Of a stretch of DNA of 64,000 nucleotides, positions 1 to 8,917 are shown piece by piece (positions within the stretch are counted from its first letter, which is position 1; every line of letters begins with the position of its first letter). A program made the position numbers and the translations under genes. Source of the stretch: Armatimonadota bacterium (GTDB lineage: Bacteria > Armatimonadota > Chthonomonadetes > Chthonomonadales > Chthonomonadaceae); contig JAGWMJ010000008.1 of NCBI GenBank assembly GCA_028871815.1, forward strand, positions 1-64,000, in the 5' to 3' direction. The notes beneath the pieces are model-generated. The model did not search any database. It saw only the letters and a list, made by a program, of their open reading frames with translations, and had not been told where the DNA came from.

Positions 1-943
1 CGGCGTACAGAATAAGAATCGGGTAGTCGAATGTGGCCAGGTTGGTGGCCAGCACGTTTGGCATGTGATGCGAAAGCGCGCTGCCAATCCACAGAAACGT
101 GCCGTTGGCGAAGTGGAACTGATAGAGCCGGATCACGCTATAGACCCACCAGGTAAGTGGAAGCGGGATCAACATGGGGATGCACCCGGCCATGGGGTTC
201 ACCCCATGCTCCTTGTACGTCTCCATGATCTTCATATTCAGGTCTTTGCTGCCCTTCATTCGCTTCTGCAGGTCCGCGATGATCGGCTGGATCCGGCGCA
301 TCTCCCGCTGACTGGCATACGACTTGAGGTAGAAGGGAAATGTGATTGCCTTTACGGCAAGTGCGATGAGTACCAGGGCAAACCAGTAGCTGAAGCCCGG
401 CAGGCTGCCGGTAAGGCTGACGACGGAATTGAGCAGCTTGTAGCTGATGTACCGCGAGTTGCGCAGGTCGATCTCGTTCTCTATGGCGCGGCGCAGGTCC
501 ACGTTTCCGGCGGCGCCGTAGATGTGCTGGCGCGCCTGATCCGCCTCCGGCGAATCGCTGTAGGTGCTGAGAAGCTGATTCAAAACGCCATCGGCCTTGT
601 AGCCGAGGCCGGTCAGTTCGTCTTCCTTCTCGGTGCCGCCAATCTGCCGCAGCGTTACCTGGTAGTTATCGGCATGCAGCGCGTTCCATGCCATCAAAGC
701 CGCGCGCAGCAGCGCATCGGCCTGCACGGGCCCGTTCGTGCCGGAGTGATTCTTGACGCTGATATAGGCATCAAAAGCCCGGTCCAGTTCGTTGGAGGCC
801 GCATCCCGCTGAGCCTTGGCAAACCGGCTGTCGAACTGCGGATTCTGCGCGCTGGCGGGCATGCCAACGGCCATCAAAACCACAAAAAGTGGAAAGAAGC
901 GAAGAGCTGTTGTGAAGGTGAGGGTTGGTTTAGAGCGAAGCAT
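1..943 (-). CDS. yidC: YidC/Oxa1 membrane protein insertase (partial, cut by left edge)
   Basis: Reading from the ATG at 943 gives 314 codons that run off the left edge. Residues 1-32 form a signal peptide ending in ASA. Residues 33-170 are a soluble helical stretch. From about residue 175 the Oxa1/YidC membrane core begins: a first membrane segment, the basic cytosolic hairpin (KSYASQREMRRIQPI), then the conserved EHGVNPMAGCIPMLIPLP segment. YidC helps fold and insert inner-membrane proteins. The N-terminal soluble part is shorter than the large periplasmic domain of proteobacterial YidC. It lies downstream of rpmH, rnpA and yidD, the usual order. The C-terminal membrane segments are outside the window. 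Confidence 0.93.
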   Translation of the reverse strand, partial: MLRSKPTLTFTTALRFFPLFVVLMAVGMPASAQNPQFDSRFAKAQRDAASNELDRAFDAYISVKNHSGTNGPVQADALLRAALMAWNALHADNYQVTLRQIGGTEKEDELTGLGYKADGVLNQLLSTYSDSPEADQARQHIYGAAGNVDLRRAIENEIDLRNSRYISYKLLNSVVSLTGSLPGFSYWFALVLIALAVKAITFPFYLKSYASQREMRRIQPIIADLQKRMKGSKDLNMKIMETYKEHGVNPMAGCIPMLIPLPLTWWVYSVIRLYQFHFANGTFLWIGSALSHHMPNVLATNLATFDYPILILYA

Positions 944-964
944 AAATGGTGATATCGCAGGCGT

Positions 965-1210
965 TCACGGAACGGGATCGAAACCGCCGGAAGAGAAGGG
1001 ATTGCAGCGCAGAATCCGACGGAAGCCGAGCGCCACTCCGTGCCACACACCGTATCGGATAATTGCCTGTGCGGCATACTCCGAACACGTGGGAGAGAAT
1101 CGGCAGGATGCCGGACGGAACCGGCTGCCGGATTGATAGATGCGGATCAACCCGGTGGCGATGCGGCGCGCCGCCGGCGGCGGCTGCGCGGACCCTGAGC
1201 CTCCGATCAC
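965..1210 (-). CDS. yidD: Membrane protein insertion efficiency factor YidD
   Basis: The protein carries the YidD (DUF37) core: IRIYQSGSRFRPASCRFSPTCSEYA, then GFRRILRCNPFSSGGFDPVP, with the three conserved cysteines. It is a small membrane-associated factor that assists YidC. I chose the GTG at 1210, nine bases after the rnpA stop, which gives 81 residues, the usual family size. The frame stays open to 1297, but the added residues have no family likeness and would overlap rnpA. It sits between rnpA and yidC. Confidence 0.9.
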   Translation of the reverse strand: MIGGSGSAQPPPAARRIATGLIRIYQSGSRFRPASCRFSPTCSEYAAQAIIRYGVWHGVALGFRRILRCNPFSSGGFDPVP

Positions 1211-1218
1211 ACCCTGGC

Positions 1219-1566
1219 CTAATCGCACGTTACCGGTCCTCCCGCCACGCCGGCGGCGCACAATGACTGCGCAACTTCGGCACACAATGCGCTCCACGGC
1301 GCGCGGAGCGCTTCCTTCCGACAGATTACGGCAACATCACCGGCAGCGGATCCCGGCGCCGGCGCAAAGGCGCGCACCGCTTCGCGAAGCCGCCGCTTCA
1401 TGCGGTTGCGCTCCACGGAACCGCCCTGCCGTTTGCTGGCGATATAGGCAAACCGGCTTGCCGAGCCTCCGCCGGATCGGCGACGAAGTACGCGCAGAAC
1501 GCAGAAACTGCCCGCTATCCTGCGGCCGCTTGCGACCGCCTTTCGCACGTCGCGGCCGGCGGCCAT
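1219..1566 (-). CDS. rnpA: Ribonuclease P protein component
   Basis: The RNase P protein signature is seen as SVERNRMKRRLREAVR, the arginine-rich RNR motif that contacts the P RNA. The protein assists 5' maturation of tRNAs. Starting at the ATG at 1566 gives 115 residues, the normal size. An upstream GTG at 1692 would add 42 residues without family likeness, so I rejected it, but no start has a strong ribosome binding site. The gene lies between rpmH and yidD as expected. Confidence 0.88.
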   Translation of the reverse strand: MAAGRDVRKAVASGRRIAGSFCVLRVLRRRSGGGSASRFAYIASKRQGGSVERNRMKRRLREAVRAFAPAPGSAAGDVAVICRKEALRAPWSALCAEVAQSLCAAGVAGGPVTCD

Positions 1567-1752
1567 GGAGGGTGGCGGTTTTCCATGCGGCTTGAGGTTG
1601 CACATCGCGATAAGGGCGCGGCGCAAACCCGCAGCATGTCGCCGGCTATCCGGCGCCGACAACCAGCGGTTGCGCATCAGCACGCAAAACACTGACGAAA
1701 TCGGCCCGCGCCCGGTTTCCCGGCAATCAGGGAGCCGTGCAAAGGAGGCCGT

Positions 1753-1887
1753 CTATTTGATCAGCTCGTGCCGACCGCGCTGGCGCCGCCTGCGCAGCGT
1801 ATTCCGCCCATCATGCGTCCGCATCTTGCGGCGAAAGCCATGCACTCTTGCGTGACGGCGGTTATGCGGCTGGTAGGTTCGCTTCAT
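1753..1887 (-). CDS. rpmH: 50S ribosomal protein bL34
   Basis: A 44-residue reading frame starts [22 protein letters not shown] and ends RHELIK. This is the complete bL34 pattern: MKRTYQP start, GFR.RM, TR.GR..L..RR.KGR. It is a structural protein of the large ribosomal subunit and the first gene of the rpmH-rnpA-yidD-yidC unit. An AGGA lies about 13 bases upstream and AAGG directly abuts the start. Confidence 0.96.
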   Translation of the reverse strand: MKRTYQPHNRRHARVHGFRRKMRTHDGRNTLRRRRQRGRHELIK

Positions 1888-1913
1888 CCTTGCGTCTCAA
1901 TCCTGCGAGAAAG

Positions 1914-1926
1914 TCCAACCAGTATA
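1914..1926 (-). promoter_or_regulatory. Predicted -10 element for rpmH operon
   Basis: Reading the minus strand, TATACT (plus positions 1921-1926) lies about 34 bases upstream of the rpmH ATG and predicts a leader of about 27 bases. No good -35 was seen. The call is by eye. Confidence 0.45.
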
Positions 1927-2001
1927 GCACACACTACAGCCATCGCGCATCATCCGGATTCCGCGGAGCCGGCCAGCCTGAAAGGCAGAATCCGCAATGG
2001 G

Positions 2002-2007
2002 TATACT
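2002..2007 (+). promoter_or_regulatory. -10 element, leaderless promoter of the WecG-type gene
   Basis: TATACT ends nine bases before the ATG at 2017, so transcription should start about three bases before the codon. No Shine-Dalgarno sequence lies between them. This is the pattern of a leaderless mRNA. Confidence 0.5.
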
Positions 2008-2016
2008 GCCACCGTT

Positions 2017-2775
2017 ATGACCACAGTGGTGGAGCGTCCCGCGTTACCGCATATCCAGGTACTGGGTTTCGCCGTGCACGATCTTGGCATGGATGGTGCG
2101 CTCGACGCTATCGACACCTTCATCGCGGAGGGTTCGCCTCACATTGTTGTTACCGCCGACTCCTCGATGCTGGTTATGGCGCAGCACGATGAGGAGCTTG
2201 CGGCCATTCTGCGCAAGGCCGCCCTGGTTACCGTAGACAGCGCCGGCGTTCTGTGGGCGGCGCGTCGCAATGGCGCCTCGCTCCGGACGCGCGTCTCCGG
2301 CGTGGAACTGGTTGAGCAGCTCTGCAAGCACTCACAGCAGCGTGGTATCCGCCTCTACTTTCTGGGATCCGCGCCGGGAATCGCGCAGGGCGCGGCCGCG
2401 GAGATGGAGCGGCGGTATCCCGGCGCGGTCATGGTGGGTGCGTACCATGGTTACTATCCCGCCGAAGAGGAGCAGTTGGTTTGCGACGAGGTTCGCAGGG
2501 CCAGGCCCGATGTCTTGTGCGTGGCAATGGGCATTCCCAGGCAGGAGAAGTGGATCAACCAGCATCAAAACGAGATCGGCGTGCCCGTGGCGATTGGTGT
2601 CGGCGGCACCTTCGACGTGCTCTCGGGATCGGTGCGGCGGGCGCCTCGCTGGATCCAGTCCGCTCGCCTGGAGTGGCTCTGGCGCACGCTGGCCAATCCG
2701 AAAAAAGCCCACAAAGCGGCTCTGCTGCCGAGATTTGTGGTAATGAACCTGCTCAGGCGCCGTAATGGCTGCTGA
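2017..2775 (+). CDS. WecG/TagA/CpsF family glycosyltransferase
   Basis: The 252-residue protein matches the WecG/TagA/CpsF (GT26) family. It shows ITADSSMLV-like VVTADSSMLVM near residue 46, then VTVDSAGVLWAARR, the FLGSAPG segment, GYYPAEEE, the LCVAMGIPRQEKWI block, and GVGGTFDVLSGSVRRAPRWIQSARLEWLWRTLANP near the end. Members transfer N-acetylmannosamine or related sugars onto lipid-linked carriers in cell-surface polymer synthesis. I chose the ATG at 2017 because family likeness begins just after it; the frame is open upstream to 1768 but that part is unrelated. The acceptor is unknown. Confidence 0.9.
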   Translation: MTTVVERPALPHIQVLGFAVHDLGMDGALDAIDTFIAEGSPHIVVTADSSMLVMAQHDEELAAILRKAALVTVDSAGVLWAARRNGASLRTRVSGVELVEQLCKHSQQRGIRLYFLGSAPGIAQGAAAEMERRYPGAVMVGAYHGYYPAEEEQLVCDEVRRARPDVLCVAMGIPRQEKWINQHQNEIGVPVAIGVGGTFDVLSGSVRRAPRWIQSARLEWLWRTLANPKKAHKAALLPRFVVMNLLRRRNGC

Positions 2776-3820
2776 AGCAGCCGCGCCGGTCAGTGTCGCG
2801 CTGGTCGGCTGCGCCACCGGCTGGCCACTGTGGGGCGCGGCGCTGCGCGTCAATCGCGCACTGAACGTTACAGCGGTTATGGATGGCGATGACTTTGCCG
2901 CTCGCACCGCCGCGCGCGGGCTGCGCAAGCCCGCCATTCACCACACCGTCACGGATCTGCTCGCCGGCGACAAGCCGGTATCGGCCGCCCTGGTAGCTCT
3001 GCCGCCGGCGGAGCGCGGTGTGGCTATAGCACGGCTCATCGAACGGGGCATGCACGTACTGGCGGAAGCGCCGATTGCCGCCACGTTGGGTGAGGCAGAG
3101 GCACTGTGCCGTGACGCGGAAGCGCAAGGCGTACTGCTGATGCCTGCATTCACGCGCCGGTTTGAACCCGATATCAACGAGCTGGCCGCAATGGCCCGCG
3201 AAGATCGTGCCCGCGAGCAGCAGGCGCGCTGCGAATGGTGGCTCCCCACCGACCGTGATCGCGACACCACCGGAGACCTGCAGCCGGAGTGGCCCGATTG
3301 GCGCGACGTATGGCGCTCGGCCGCGCTTCAGGCCGCCGACGTTGGCCGTATGCTGCTGGGAGACGCCGAGAGCGTGAGCGCGGATCTGGATGAACCGAAG
3401 GATTCGGGGCCCGGGAAGGGGCGATCGATGCAGGCCCATCTCATCGTGCGGCACCGGCACGGCACCGGTGTTCAGCATATCGGAACTACACCCGGGGTGC
3501 ATACACTGGAGCGCTATACACTGGTTTGCCAGGGCTCACGGCTGCAGATCGATATCAGCCCCTGGCGCGATACCGGCGATGCGGAGGGTGAGGCGCTTGA
3601 GCGCCATACTCGCATGCTGACTCACTTTGCGGCGGCCGTGTCCGGCGCCGAAACCGCAGAGGTCACGTGCCGCGATGCCGTCGCTGCCCAGGAGATCGTA
3701 GAGGCAGCCCGAATCTCCTCGCGCGACCACATCAAGACCGCGCTGCCGCTGTTTCCGATCGATCCGGCGCGTGGCGGCGGCGGGCAGGAAGCGGAGACGG
3801 ACGAGCCGGCGCGGATTTGA
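2765..3820 (+). CDS. Gfo/Idh/MocA family protein lacking the catalytic Lys
   Basis: The 351-residue protein begins with a Rossmann-like fold (VALVGCATGWPLWGAALR) followed by the helix-strand pattern of the family (LIERGMHVLAEAPIAATLGEAEALC) and an alpha/beta C-terminal domain. In active NAD(P)-dependent members this segment reads CEKP; here it is AEAPI, so the catalytic lysine is Ala. The glycine-rich nucleotide motif is also degraded. It overlaps the upstream glycosyltransferase by 11 bases, suggesting coupled translation. It may be a non-catalytic relative; the partner is unknown. Confidence 0.75.
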   Translation: MAAEAAAPVSVALVGCATGWPLWGAALRVNRALNVTAVMDGDDFAARTAARGLRKPAIHHTVTDLLAGDKPVSAALVALPPAERGVAIARLIERGMHVLAEAPIAATLGEAEALCRDAEAQGVLLMPAFTRRFEPDINELAAMAREDRAREQQARCEWWLPTDRDRDTTGDLQPEWPDWRDVWRSAALQAADVGRMLLGDAESVSADLDEPKDSGPGKGRSMQAHLIVRHRHGTGVQHIGTTPGVHTLERYTLVCQGSRLQIDISPWRDTGDAEGEALERHTRMLTHFAAAVSGAETAEVTCRDAVAAQEIVEAARISSRDHIKTALPLFPIDPARGGGGQEAETDEPARI

Positions 3821-3878
3821 GGGCCACATCGGCATCGGGCTTTACAACCCGGCAGCCATCTGGAGAGGGAGAAGCAGC

Positions 3879-4172
3879 GTGATCGAGCATCTGGTTCTAT
3901 TCAAGTGGCGCGACACCGTTACGCCACGGGACGTTGCGGAAATCCGCGAGGCGCTGCTCGGCATGCGGGGACGCATAGACGGTCTGCAGGACCTGGTGTG
4001 CGGTGAGAACTTTTCGGAGCGGGCACAGGGCTGGCAGTTTGGCCTGGCGGTGCGGTTTGAGACCCGTGAAGCGCTGGAAGCTTACGCAAGGGATCCGGTT
4101 CATGAGAAGGTTGTGGAGCAGTTCATTAATCCGGCGCGGTCCGAGGTTTTGGCGCTGGATTTCGAGATATAG
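3879..4172 (+). CDS. Dabb (stress-responsive A/B barrel) domain protein
   Basis: The 97-residue protein opens with IEHLVLFKWRD and contains the GLQDLVCGENFSERAQGWQFGLAVRFETREALEAYARDPVHEKVV pattern of the dimeric alpha/beta-barrel Dabb family. Members range from stress-induced proteins of unknown activity to small cyclases and decarboxylases. The GTG at 3879 follows GGAGAGGGAG by a suitable distance. It lies between the Gfo/Idh/MocA protein and an epimerase on the same strand. Confidence 0.85.
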   Translation: MIEHLVLFKWRDTVTPRDVAEIREALLGMRGRIDGLQDLVCGENFSERAQGWQFGLAVRFETREALEAYARDPVHEKVVEQFINPARSEVLALDFEI

Positions 4173-4207
4173 CGGACCTGCCTCGCCGCAGGCCGATGGA
4201 GGGTGGA

Positions 4208-4930
4208 ATGCGCGTGCTTGCGGTAGGTGGATCGGGCTATGTCGCCGGGCTCACGCTCCCGCTGCTGGCCCCTCGGTTCCAGTTTCGCGTTTTTGACCGG
4301 CAGCCGCCTCCGCCCGACCTGCCATGTGACTACCTCGCCGGCGATGTCCGGGATCCGGCCGCGCTTGAGCGCGCCATGACGGGATGCGACGCGCTGCTTT
4401 ACATGGCGATGGGCTGCAAGGAGTTCCGATCTCCGGAGGGCGCCCTGAGCGCGTTCGATGTGAATGTTACCGGGCTCTACCTGGCGCTGCGGGTTGCCCA
4501 GGATGCCGGGATCCGCCGGGCGGTGGTCACGAGTAGTATGTCGGTCTACGAGGGCCTTTGCAAAACGCGGATTGACAGCGAGGATGAGCCGGCTGACGCC
4601 ATGGGCGTATACGGGCTCACGAAGCGGCTTGGTGAGGAGGCGTGCCAAGCGGCTGCCTCGCAGTGGGGTATGCACGTGGTCACGCTTCGCCTATGTCTGC
4701 CGGTGAGCGCGGCAGAGTGGATGGAGAAGAACCCGGGCGGCGAACCGACGATTATGACGGAGGCCTCCGACACGGCGCGCGCCATCGAGGCGGCGCTTCT
4801 GCGCGATGGCGAAGGATTCGAAGCCTTTATGATCAGCGGCGACTACACCGGGAAGCACATGAGCCTGCGTAAAGCCGAACAGCTGCTCGACTGGCGGCCG
4901 ATGATGCGGCCCGAAACCGCCGCCACGTGA
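4208..4930 (+). CDS. NAD-dependent epimerase/dehydratase family protein
   Basis: The 240-residue protein is an extended SDR. It has the nucleotide motif VGGSGYVAG near the start, a DVRDPAAL acidic turn, the VTSSMSVYEG strand carrying the catalytic Ser, and YGLTKRLGE providing the YxxxK pair. Such enzymes act on nucleotide sugars or related substrates; the substrate cannot be read from sequence. The C-terminal substrate region is shorter than in typical sugar epimerases (about 310 residues). GGAGGG at 4198-4203 supports the ATG at 4208 over the one at 4196. Confidence 0.85.
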   Translation: MRVLAVGGSGYVAGLTLPLLAPRFQFRVFDRQPPPPDLPCDYLAGDVRDPAALERAMTGCDALLYMAMGCKEFRSPEGALSAFDVNVTGLYLALRVAQDAGIRRAVVTSSMSVYEGLCKTRIDSEDEPADAMGVYGLTKRLGEEACQAAASQWGMHVVTLRLCLPVSAAEWMEKNPGGEPTIMTEASDTARAIEAALLRDGEGFEAFMISGDYTGKHMSLRKAEQLLDWRPMMRPETAAT

Positions 4931-4937
4931 TGCGGAC

Positions 4938-5477
4938 CTACTCGAGCTCCTCCACCACTACCTGGTCGTTGGTATAGATGCAGATTTCCGCGGCAATCGC
5001 CATAGCCCGGACGGCGATCTCGCGCGCGGTCAACTTGGTACTCCGCACCAGCGCCTTGGCCGCCGCGGCCGCATACGGCCCGCCCGATCCGATGGCGGCG
5101 ATACCGTCATCCGGTTCGATTACATTGCCGTCGCCGGAGAGCACGTAGATCGTCTCGCCATCGGAAACAATCATCATCGCCTCCAGACGGCGCATCATCC
5201 GGTCGGTCCGCCAGTCCTTGGCAAACTCGATGGCGGCGCGCGTCAGGTTGCCGCTCACCGTTTCCAGCTTGCGTTCAAAGTGGTCGGCCAGTGCCTGAGC
5301 GTCGGCAACCGACCCGGCAAAACCGGCCAGGACTCTGCCCTGGTACAAACGGCGCACTTTCCGGGCGGTGTGCTTCATCACCGCATTCTGAAGCGTTACC
5401 TGCCCGTCGCCGGCCAGGGCCACGCGGCCGCCCGCCTTCACGCCAACAATGGTGGTGGATCGAATTCGCTTGGTCAT
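4938..5477 (-). CDS. hslV: ATP-dependent protease subunit HslV
   Basis: The 179-residue protein has the HslV (ClpQ) pattern. A seven-residue propeptide precedes the catalytic N-terminal Thr in STTIVGVK, then [30 protein letters not shown], and [14 protein letters not shown]. HslV forms a double hexameric proteasome-like chamber fed by the HslU unfoldase. The start at 5477 gives the standard N-terminus; the frame is open to 5588 but adds no likeness. hslU is not adjacent and is not in this window, which is unusual. Confidence 0.95.
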   Translation of the reverse strand: MTKRIRSTTIVGVKAGGRVALAGDGQVTLQNAVMKHTARKVRRLYQGRVLAGFAGSVADAQALADHFERKLETVSGNLTRAAIEFAKDWRTDRMMRRLEAMMIVSDGETIYVLSGDGNVIEPDDGIAAIGSGGPYAAAAAKALVRSTKLTAREIAVRAMAIAAEICIYTNDQVVVEELE

Positions 5478-5485
5478 GGCTGAAT

Positions 5486-5491
5486 AGCATA
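5486..5491 (-). promoter_or_regulatory. -10 element, leaderless promoter of hslV
   Basis: On the minus strand TATGCT ends eight bases before the hslV ATG at 5477, predicting a two-base leader and no Shine-Dalgarno site. It matches the geometry of the other leaderless promoters in the window. Confidence 0.45.
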
Positions 5492-5590
5492 CCCACGGCG
5501 TGCCGCCCGCTGCGGCGCAGGAAACGCGGCGCCTCACGCGGAAGTGACCGTGAATCACAAAACCGTCACCTGCCGCCCCCTCGTTCACCC

Positions 5591-7912
5591 ATGCCCCACT
5601 TGCTGCGCGCAGCAGCGTCCATCAGCCTGCTGATTAGCATGCAGTCTTCGCTTGCCGACACGGTTTACGTCTCGCCCTCGGGCAGTGACGGCGCCGCCGG
5701 TACCCGCGGCGCCCCGGTGCGCACGATCTCGCAGGCGCTCAGCCGCCGGGCGAACCGCATCGTACTGGAGGCTGGCCTATACCGCATCGAGGCGCCGATC
5801 ACGATCGGTCCGGAGAGCAGCGGCCTTACCATTGAGGCCGACGCCGGCGCTCATCCGGTGGTCACGTCGGCGGAGCGACTGCGGCTGGTGTGGCGGCGGT
5901 GGCAGGGAGGCGTGTACCGGGCTTCCGTGCCCACGCACGTGCGCGCGATCGACAGCCTCTGGGTGGCCGGCCGCCATGAGGTGCTGGCGCGATACCCGAA
6001 CTTCGACGCCGACGCGCCCTATCTCAACGGCGCCTCCTCCAGCGCCCTCTCGGCCGACCGTGCCGCGCGCTGGTCGGATCCGCGCGGGGCTATTGTTCAC
6101 GCCATGCAGCAGGGTTTGTGGGGTGATGAGTGGTTTGAGATAACGGGGAAGTCGCCGGATGGCGAGCCGCTGCTGAGCCCCCCGTGGGGCAACAACCGTC
6201 CATCGCCGCCGCATCCGAACTATCGTTACGTGGAAGGGCTGCTGGAGGAGCTGGACGCTCCGGGCGAGTGGTATTTTGATGCCGCTCGCCACTTTCTGTA
6301 CTACTACCCGCATATCGGAATGGATCTCGCCACGGCGGATGTGGAGGCTTCCGAGAGCGCGGAGCTGTTCCACATCGACGGCGGCGCCGGCGGTACGGTT
6401 CGCGGTGTGACGCTGAGTGGGCTCAGCTTTGAGCGCACCGCGCGCTCGTTTCGCGATACGCGCGAGCCACTGCTGCGTAGTGACTGGGAGATCGCCCGCC
6501 GAGGCGTGGTGGTTCTGGAGAACACCGATGGCTGCCGAATCGACCGGTGCCGGTTTGTGGACGTGGGCAGCAACGGCGTGTTTGTATCGGGCAGAAACCA
6601 CCGCGCAGTTGTGAGCGGCTGCCTGTTCCAGGATGTAGGCGCCAGCGGCATCTGCTTTGTGGGTCGGCCCACGGCCGTGCGCAGCCCGCTCTTCCACTAC
6701 TCGGAGCGCCTGGCGCTTGACCAGGTCGACCCCACGCCGGGTCCGCGTGGCGATGCCTACCCGATGGAGTGCATGGCTCAGGACTGCCTGATGCTCCGCA
6801 CGGGCCGCGTCGAGCTTCAATCTGCGGGTGTGGAAATCTCGATGGCGCGGCGGATCACGGTGGACCACTGTACGATTCGCGACGTGCCCCGCGCCGGCAT
6901 CAATATCGGCGACGGCTGCTGGGGCGGAGACCTGATCGAGAACTGCGATGTGAGTGACACGGTGCTGGAGAGCAGCGACCATGGTGCGTTCAACTCATGG
7001 GGCCGCGATCGCTATTGGGGCGTCGATTTCGCCGGCAAACCGATGCCGCCCGGCATGCCCGAGTGGGACACGATTGAGCCGAACGTACTGAGGCATAACC
7101 GTTTTCAGTGCGCACACGGGTGGGATATCGATCTGGACGATGGCAGCAGCAACTACGTTATTGAGGATAACCTCTGTATGCAGGGCGGCCTCAAGCTCCG
7201 CGAAGGCTACGACCGAACCGTGCGCAACAACCTGATCCTGTTCAATGGATTGCACCTGCACGTATGGTTCACCGCCAGCCACGATATCATCGAACGTAAC
7301 CTGGTCTCCTCGCCCTACGCGCCGATTGAGATGCCGGCGGTGTGGGGCACGGCCGTAAATCGCAACTTCCTGTGCCTGCCTGGTCAGCCCGTGCGAACCG
7401 CCGGCGAACTGCAGCGCGTCAGTCACGCCGACGCCGACTCCCTGGAGGGCGATCCCGGCTTTGTCAACGCGGCCGCCGGTGACTATCGGCTCATTCGGAA
7501 TGCTCCCGCGCTGGCGACCGGCTTTGTGCCGTTTCGGCTTTCCGGATTCGGCGTAACCGATCCGGCGCTGCAGCGGCTTGCTTCCGGCATGGTGCAGGGC
7601 GGCGCCACGCCGCCGGTGGATGGCGCCAGGCGGCGAGCAGAGCAGGCCTTTCTGGGCGGGCGCGTGGAGAACCTGACCGGCATGGGTGACGTTTCGGCCA
7701 CGGGTATGTATGCCGAGACCGGTGTGCTGGTGCTGGAGGCGCCCGATGGTTCGGAGCTGCGCGAGTTGGGAATCACCGCGCGAGACGTGGTGCTCGCCTG
7801 GGACGAGACTCCGACGCCGGACGTTGGATCGTTGGTTCAGGCGGCGCGCAGGCAGCTGCACCCTGCGCAGATCACCGTGTGGCGCAGCCAGAAACGCACG
7901 CCGATTCCGTAG
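5591..7912 (+). CDS. Secreted right-handed beta-helix protein with PDZ-like C-terminus
   Basis: The 773-residue protein has a signal peptide (residues 1-22, ending SSLA) and then the DUF1565-type opening [26 protein letters not shown]. Many short beta-helix rungs follow ([53 protein letters not shown]). The fold suggests binding or cleaving of carbohydrate outside the cell. The last 75 or so residues ([44 protein letters not shown]) look like a PDZ domain, which is unusual here. The frame is open to 5291 but the signal peptide fixes the start at 5591. Substrate unknown. Confidence 0.85.
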   Translation: MPHLLRAAASISLLISMQSSLADTVYVSPSGSDGAAGTRGAPVRTISQALSRRANRIVLEAGLYRIEAPITIGPESSGLTIEADAGAHPVVTSAERLRLVWRRWQGGVYRASVPTHVRAIDSLWVAGRHEVLARYPNFDADAPYLNGASSSALSADRAARWSDPRGAIVHAMQQGLWGDEWFEITGKSPDGEPLLSPPWGNNRPSPPHPNYRYVEGLLEELDAPGEWYFDAARHFLYYYPHIGMDLATADVEASESAELFHIDGGAGGTVRGVTLSGLSFERTARSFRDTREPLLRSDWEIARRGVVVLENTDGCRIDRCRFVDVGSNGVFVSGRNHRAVVSGCLFQDVGASGICFVGRPTAVRSPLFHYSERLALDQVDPTPGPRGDAYPMECMAQDCLMLRTGRVELQSAGVEISMARRITVDHCTIRDVPRAGINIGDGCWGGDLIENCDVSDTVLESSDHGAFNSWGRDRYWGVDFAGKPMPPGMPEWDTIEPNVLRHNRFQCAHGWDIDLDDGSSNYVIEDNLCMQGGLKLREGYDRTVRNNLILFNGLHLHVWFTASHDIIERNLVSSPYAPIEMPAVWGTAVNRNFLCLPGQPVRTAGELQRVSHADADSLEGDPGFVNAAAGDYRLIRNAPALATGFVPFRLSGFGVTDPALQRLASGMVQGGATPPVDGARRRAEQAFLGGRVENLTGMGDVSATGMYAETGVLVLEAPDGSELRELGITARDVVLAWDETPTPDVGSLVQAARRQLHPAQITVWRSQKRTPIP

Positions 7913-8021
7913 GCGCAGCGGCGGCGGTGCGGTTGCGTTCCAGGCTGGACGACAAACGGCATCATCCCACTGAGGTTCTTCCACGATGCGTGGGGGCGCG
8001 TAGGTTGTATGCGCAGCGCGG

Positions 8022-8570
8022 TTACCAGGCCGGCGGCTCGACACCGAACTGGGCCGCATACTCCTTGTTCAGGCGCTGCCAGCCGCCGAACTTCATTGCA
8101 TCGCCGGCAACCATGCGGCCGATCGGCGCCCCGCTGAGCATGCGATCGAGAACGTCGAGGCAGATGTGCCAGCCCGCGGCGCCCATGGAGATATACCGGC
8201 GACCGATCCTTGCACGCAGCGTCAGCCGTGTGCCATCCGGCAGCGCTTCCAGCTCCCAACGGGTATCGAGACCGTTCCACGCGAACTCCAGCAGAGTCGG
8301 CGCCTCGGCGTGGGTCACGGTGGTCTCGGTGACGTGCGGCGACGGCGCTCCAACCGTGGTCAACTTCACCACAGCTCCTACCCGGTCCAAACTCACGTCG
8401 GCATCAAACGGCGCCCACTCGCGCAGCTGAGCCGGGTCGGTTATCGCCTTCCAGACTTTTTCCGGCGAGTGGTGCAGTTCTCTCACGAGAACGAGCAGCC
8501 AGTTCTCTCCGTCCTTCTGTACTTCCGCCCCGAATGCAGGGGCCGGCATATATGGATCGCGATCGGTCAT
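8022..8570 (-). CDS. SRPBCC domain protein (AHSA1-like)
   Basis: The 182-residue protein has the SRPBCC/AHSA1 pattern: LVLVRELHHSPEKVWKAITDPAQLREWAPFDADV, then a long beta-sheet region and a C-terminal helix. The fold binds hydrophobic ligands. AAGGAG seven bases before the ATG at 8570 decides the start. It follows the ArsR-family gene at 8606-8911 by 35 bases; such ArsR/SRPBCC pairs are common, and the regulator most likely controls both genes. The ligand is unknown. Confidence 0.9.
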   Translation of the reverse strand: MTDRDPYMPAPAFGAEVQKDGENWLLVLVRELHHSPEKVWKAITDPAQLREWAPFDADVSLDRVGAVVKLTTVGAPSPHVTETTVTHAEAPTLLEFAWNGLDTRWELEALPDGTRLTLRARIGRRYISMGAAGWHICLDVLDRMLSGAPIGRMVAGDAMKFGGWQRLNKEYAAQFGVEPPAW

Positions 8571-8605
8571 CTTCTGCTCCTTGAGTTCCATGTTGGTGGT
8601 ACAGG

Positions 8606-8911
8606 CTATTCGACGCGGTCCAGATGGCGCTCGAGCGCGTCCACGTGCGCGGACAAGAGCCTGCGAAACGGAGTGAGCCACGCATCAACTTCCTGCAGCG
8701 CCTCCGGTTTCAGGCGGTAGAGGCGGCGCTGTGCATCCACCGTGCACTCCACCACGCCGGCCTCCCGTAGAACGCGCAGGTGCTTGGACACAGTGGGTTG
8801 AGACATGCGCAGACGACGCTCGATCGTCCCGACCGAATGCTGCGACGAGGCAAGCAGGCTCAGTATTGCCCGGCGGTTTGGTTCCGCAATCACGTCGAAC
8901 ACAGATTCCAT
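8606..8911 (-). CDS. ArsR family winged-helix transcriptional regulator
   Basis: The 101-residue protein is a compact winged helix: FDVIAEPNRRAILSLLASS, the recognition region RLRMSQPTVSKHLRVLREAGVVECTVDAQRRLYRL, and a C-terminal dimer helix. No metal-binding CxC is present, so it is not a classic metal sensor. It belongs to the group paired with SRPBCC proteins and likely represses its own operon. A palindrome lies inside its promoter (8932-8945). The ATG at 8911 fits family length. Confidence 0.92.
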   Translation of the reverse strand: MESVFDVIAEPNRRAILSLLASSQHSVGTIERRLRMSQPTVSKHLRVLREAGVVECTVDAQRRLYRLKPEALQEVDAWLTPFRRLLSAHVDALERHLDRVE

Positions 8912-8917
8912 GCCAAT

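Noticed and set aside
5777-6982. Minus-strand frame of 401 codons
   Set aside because: Antisense shadow of the beta-helix gene; no signal, domain or start site.
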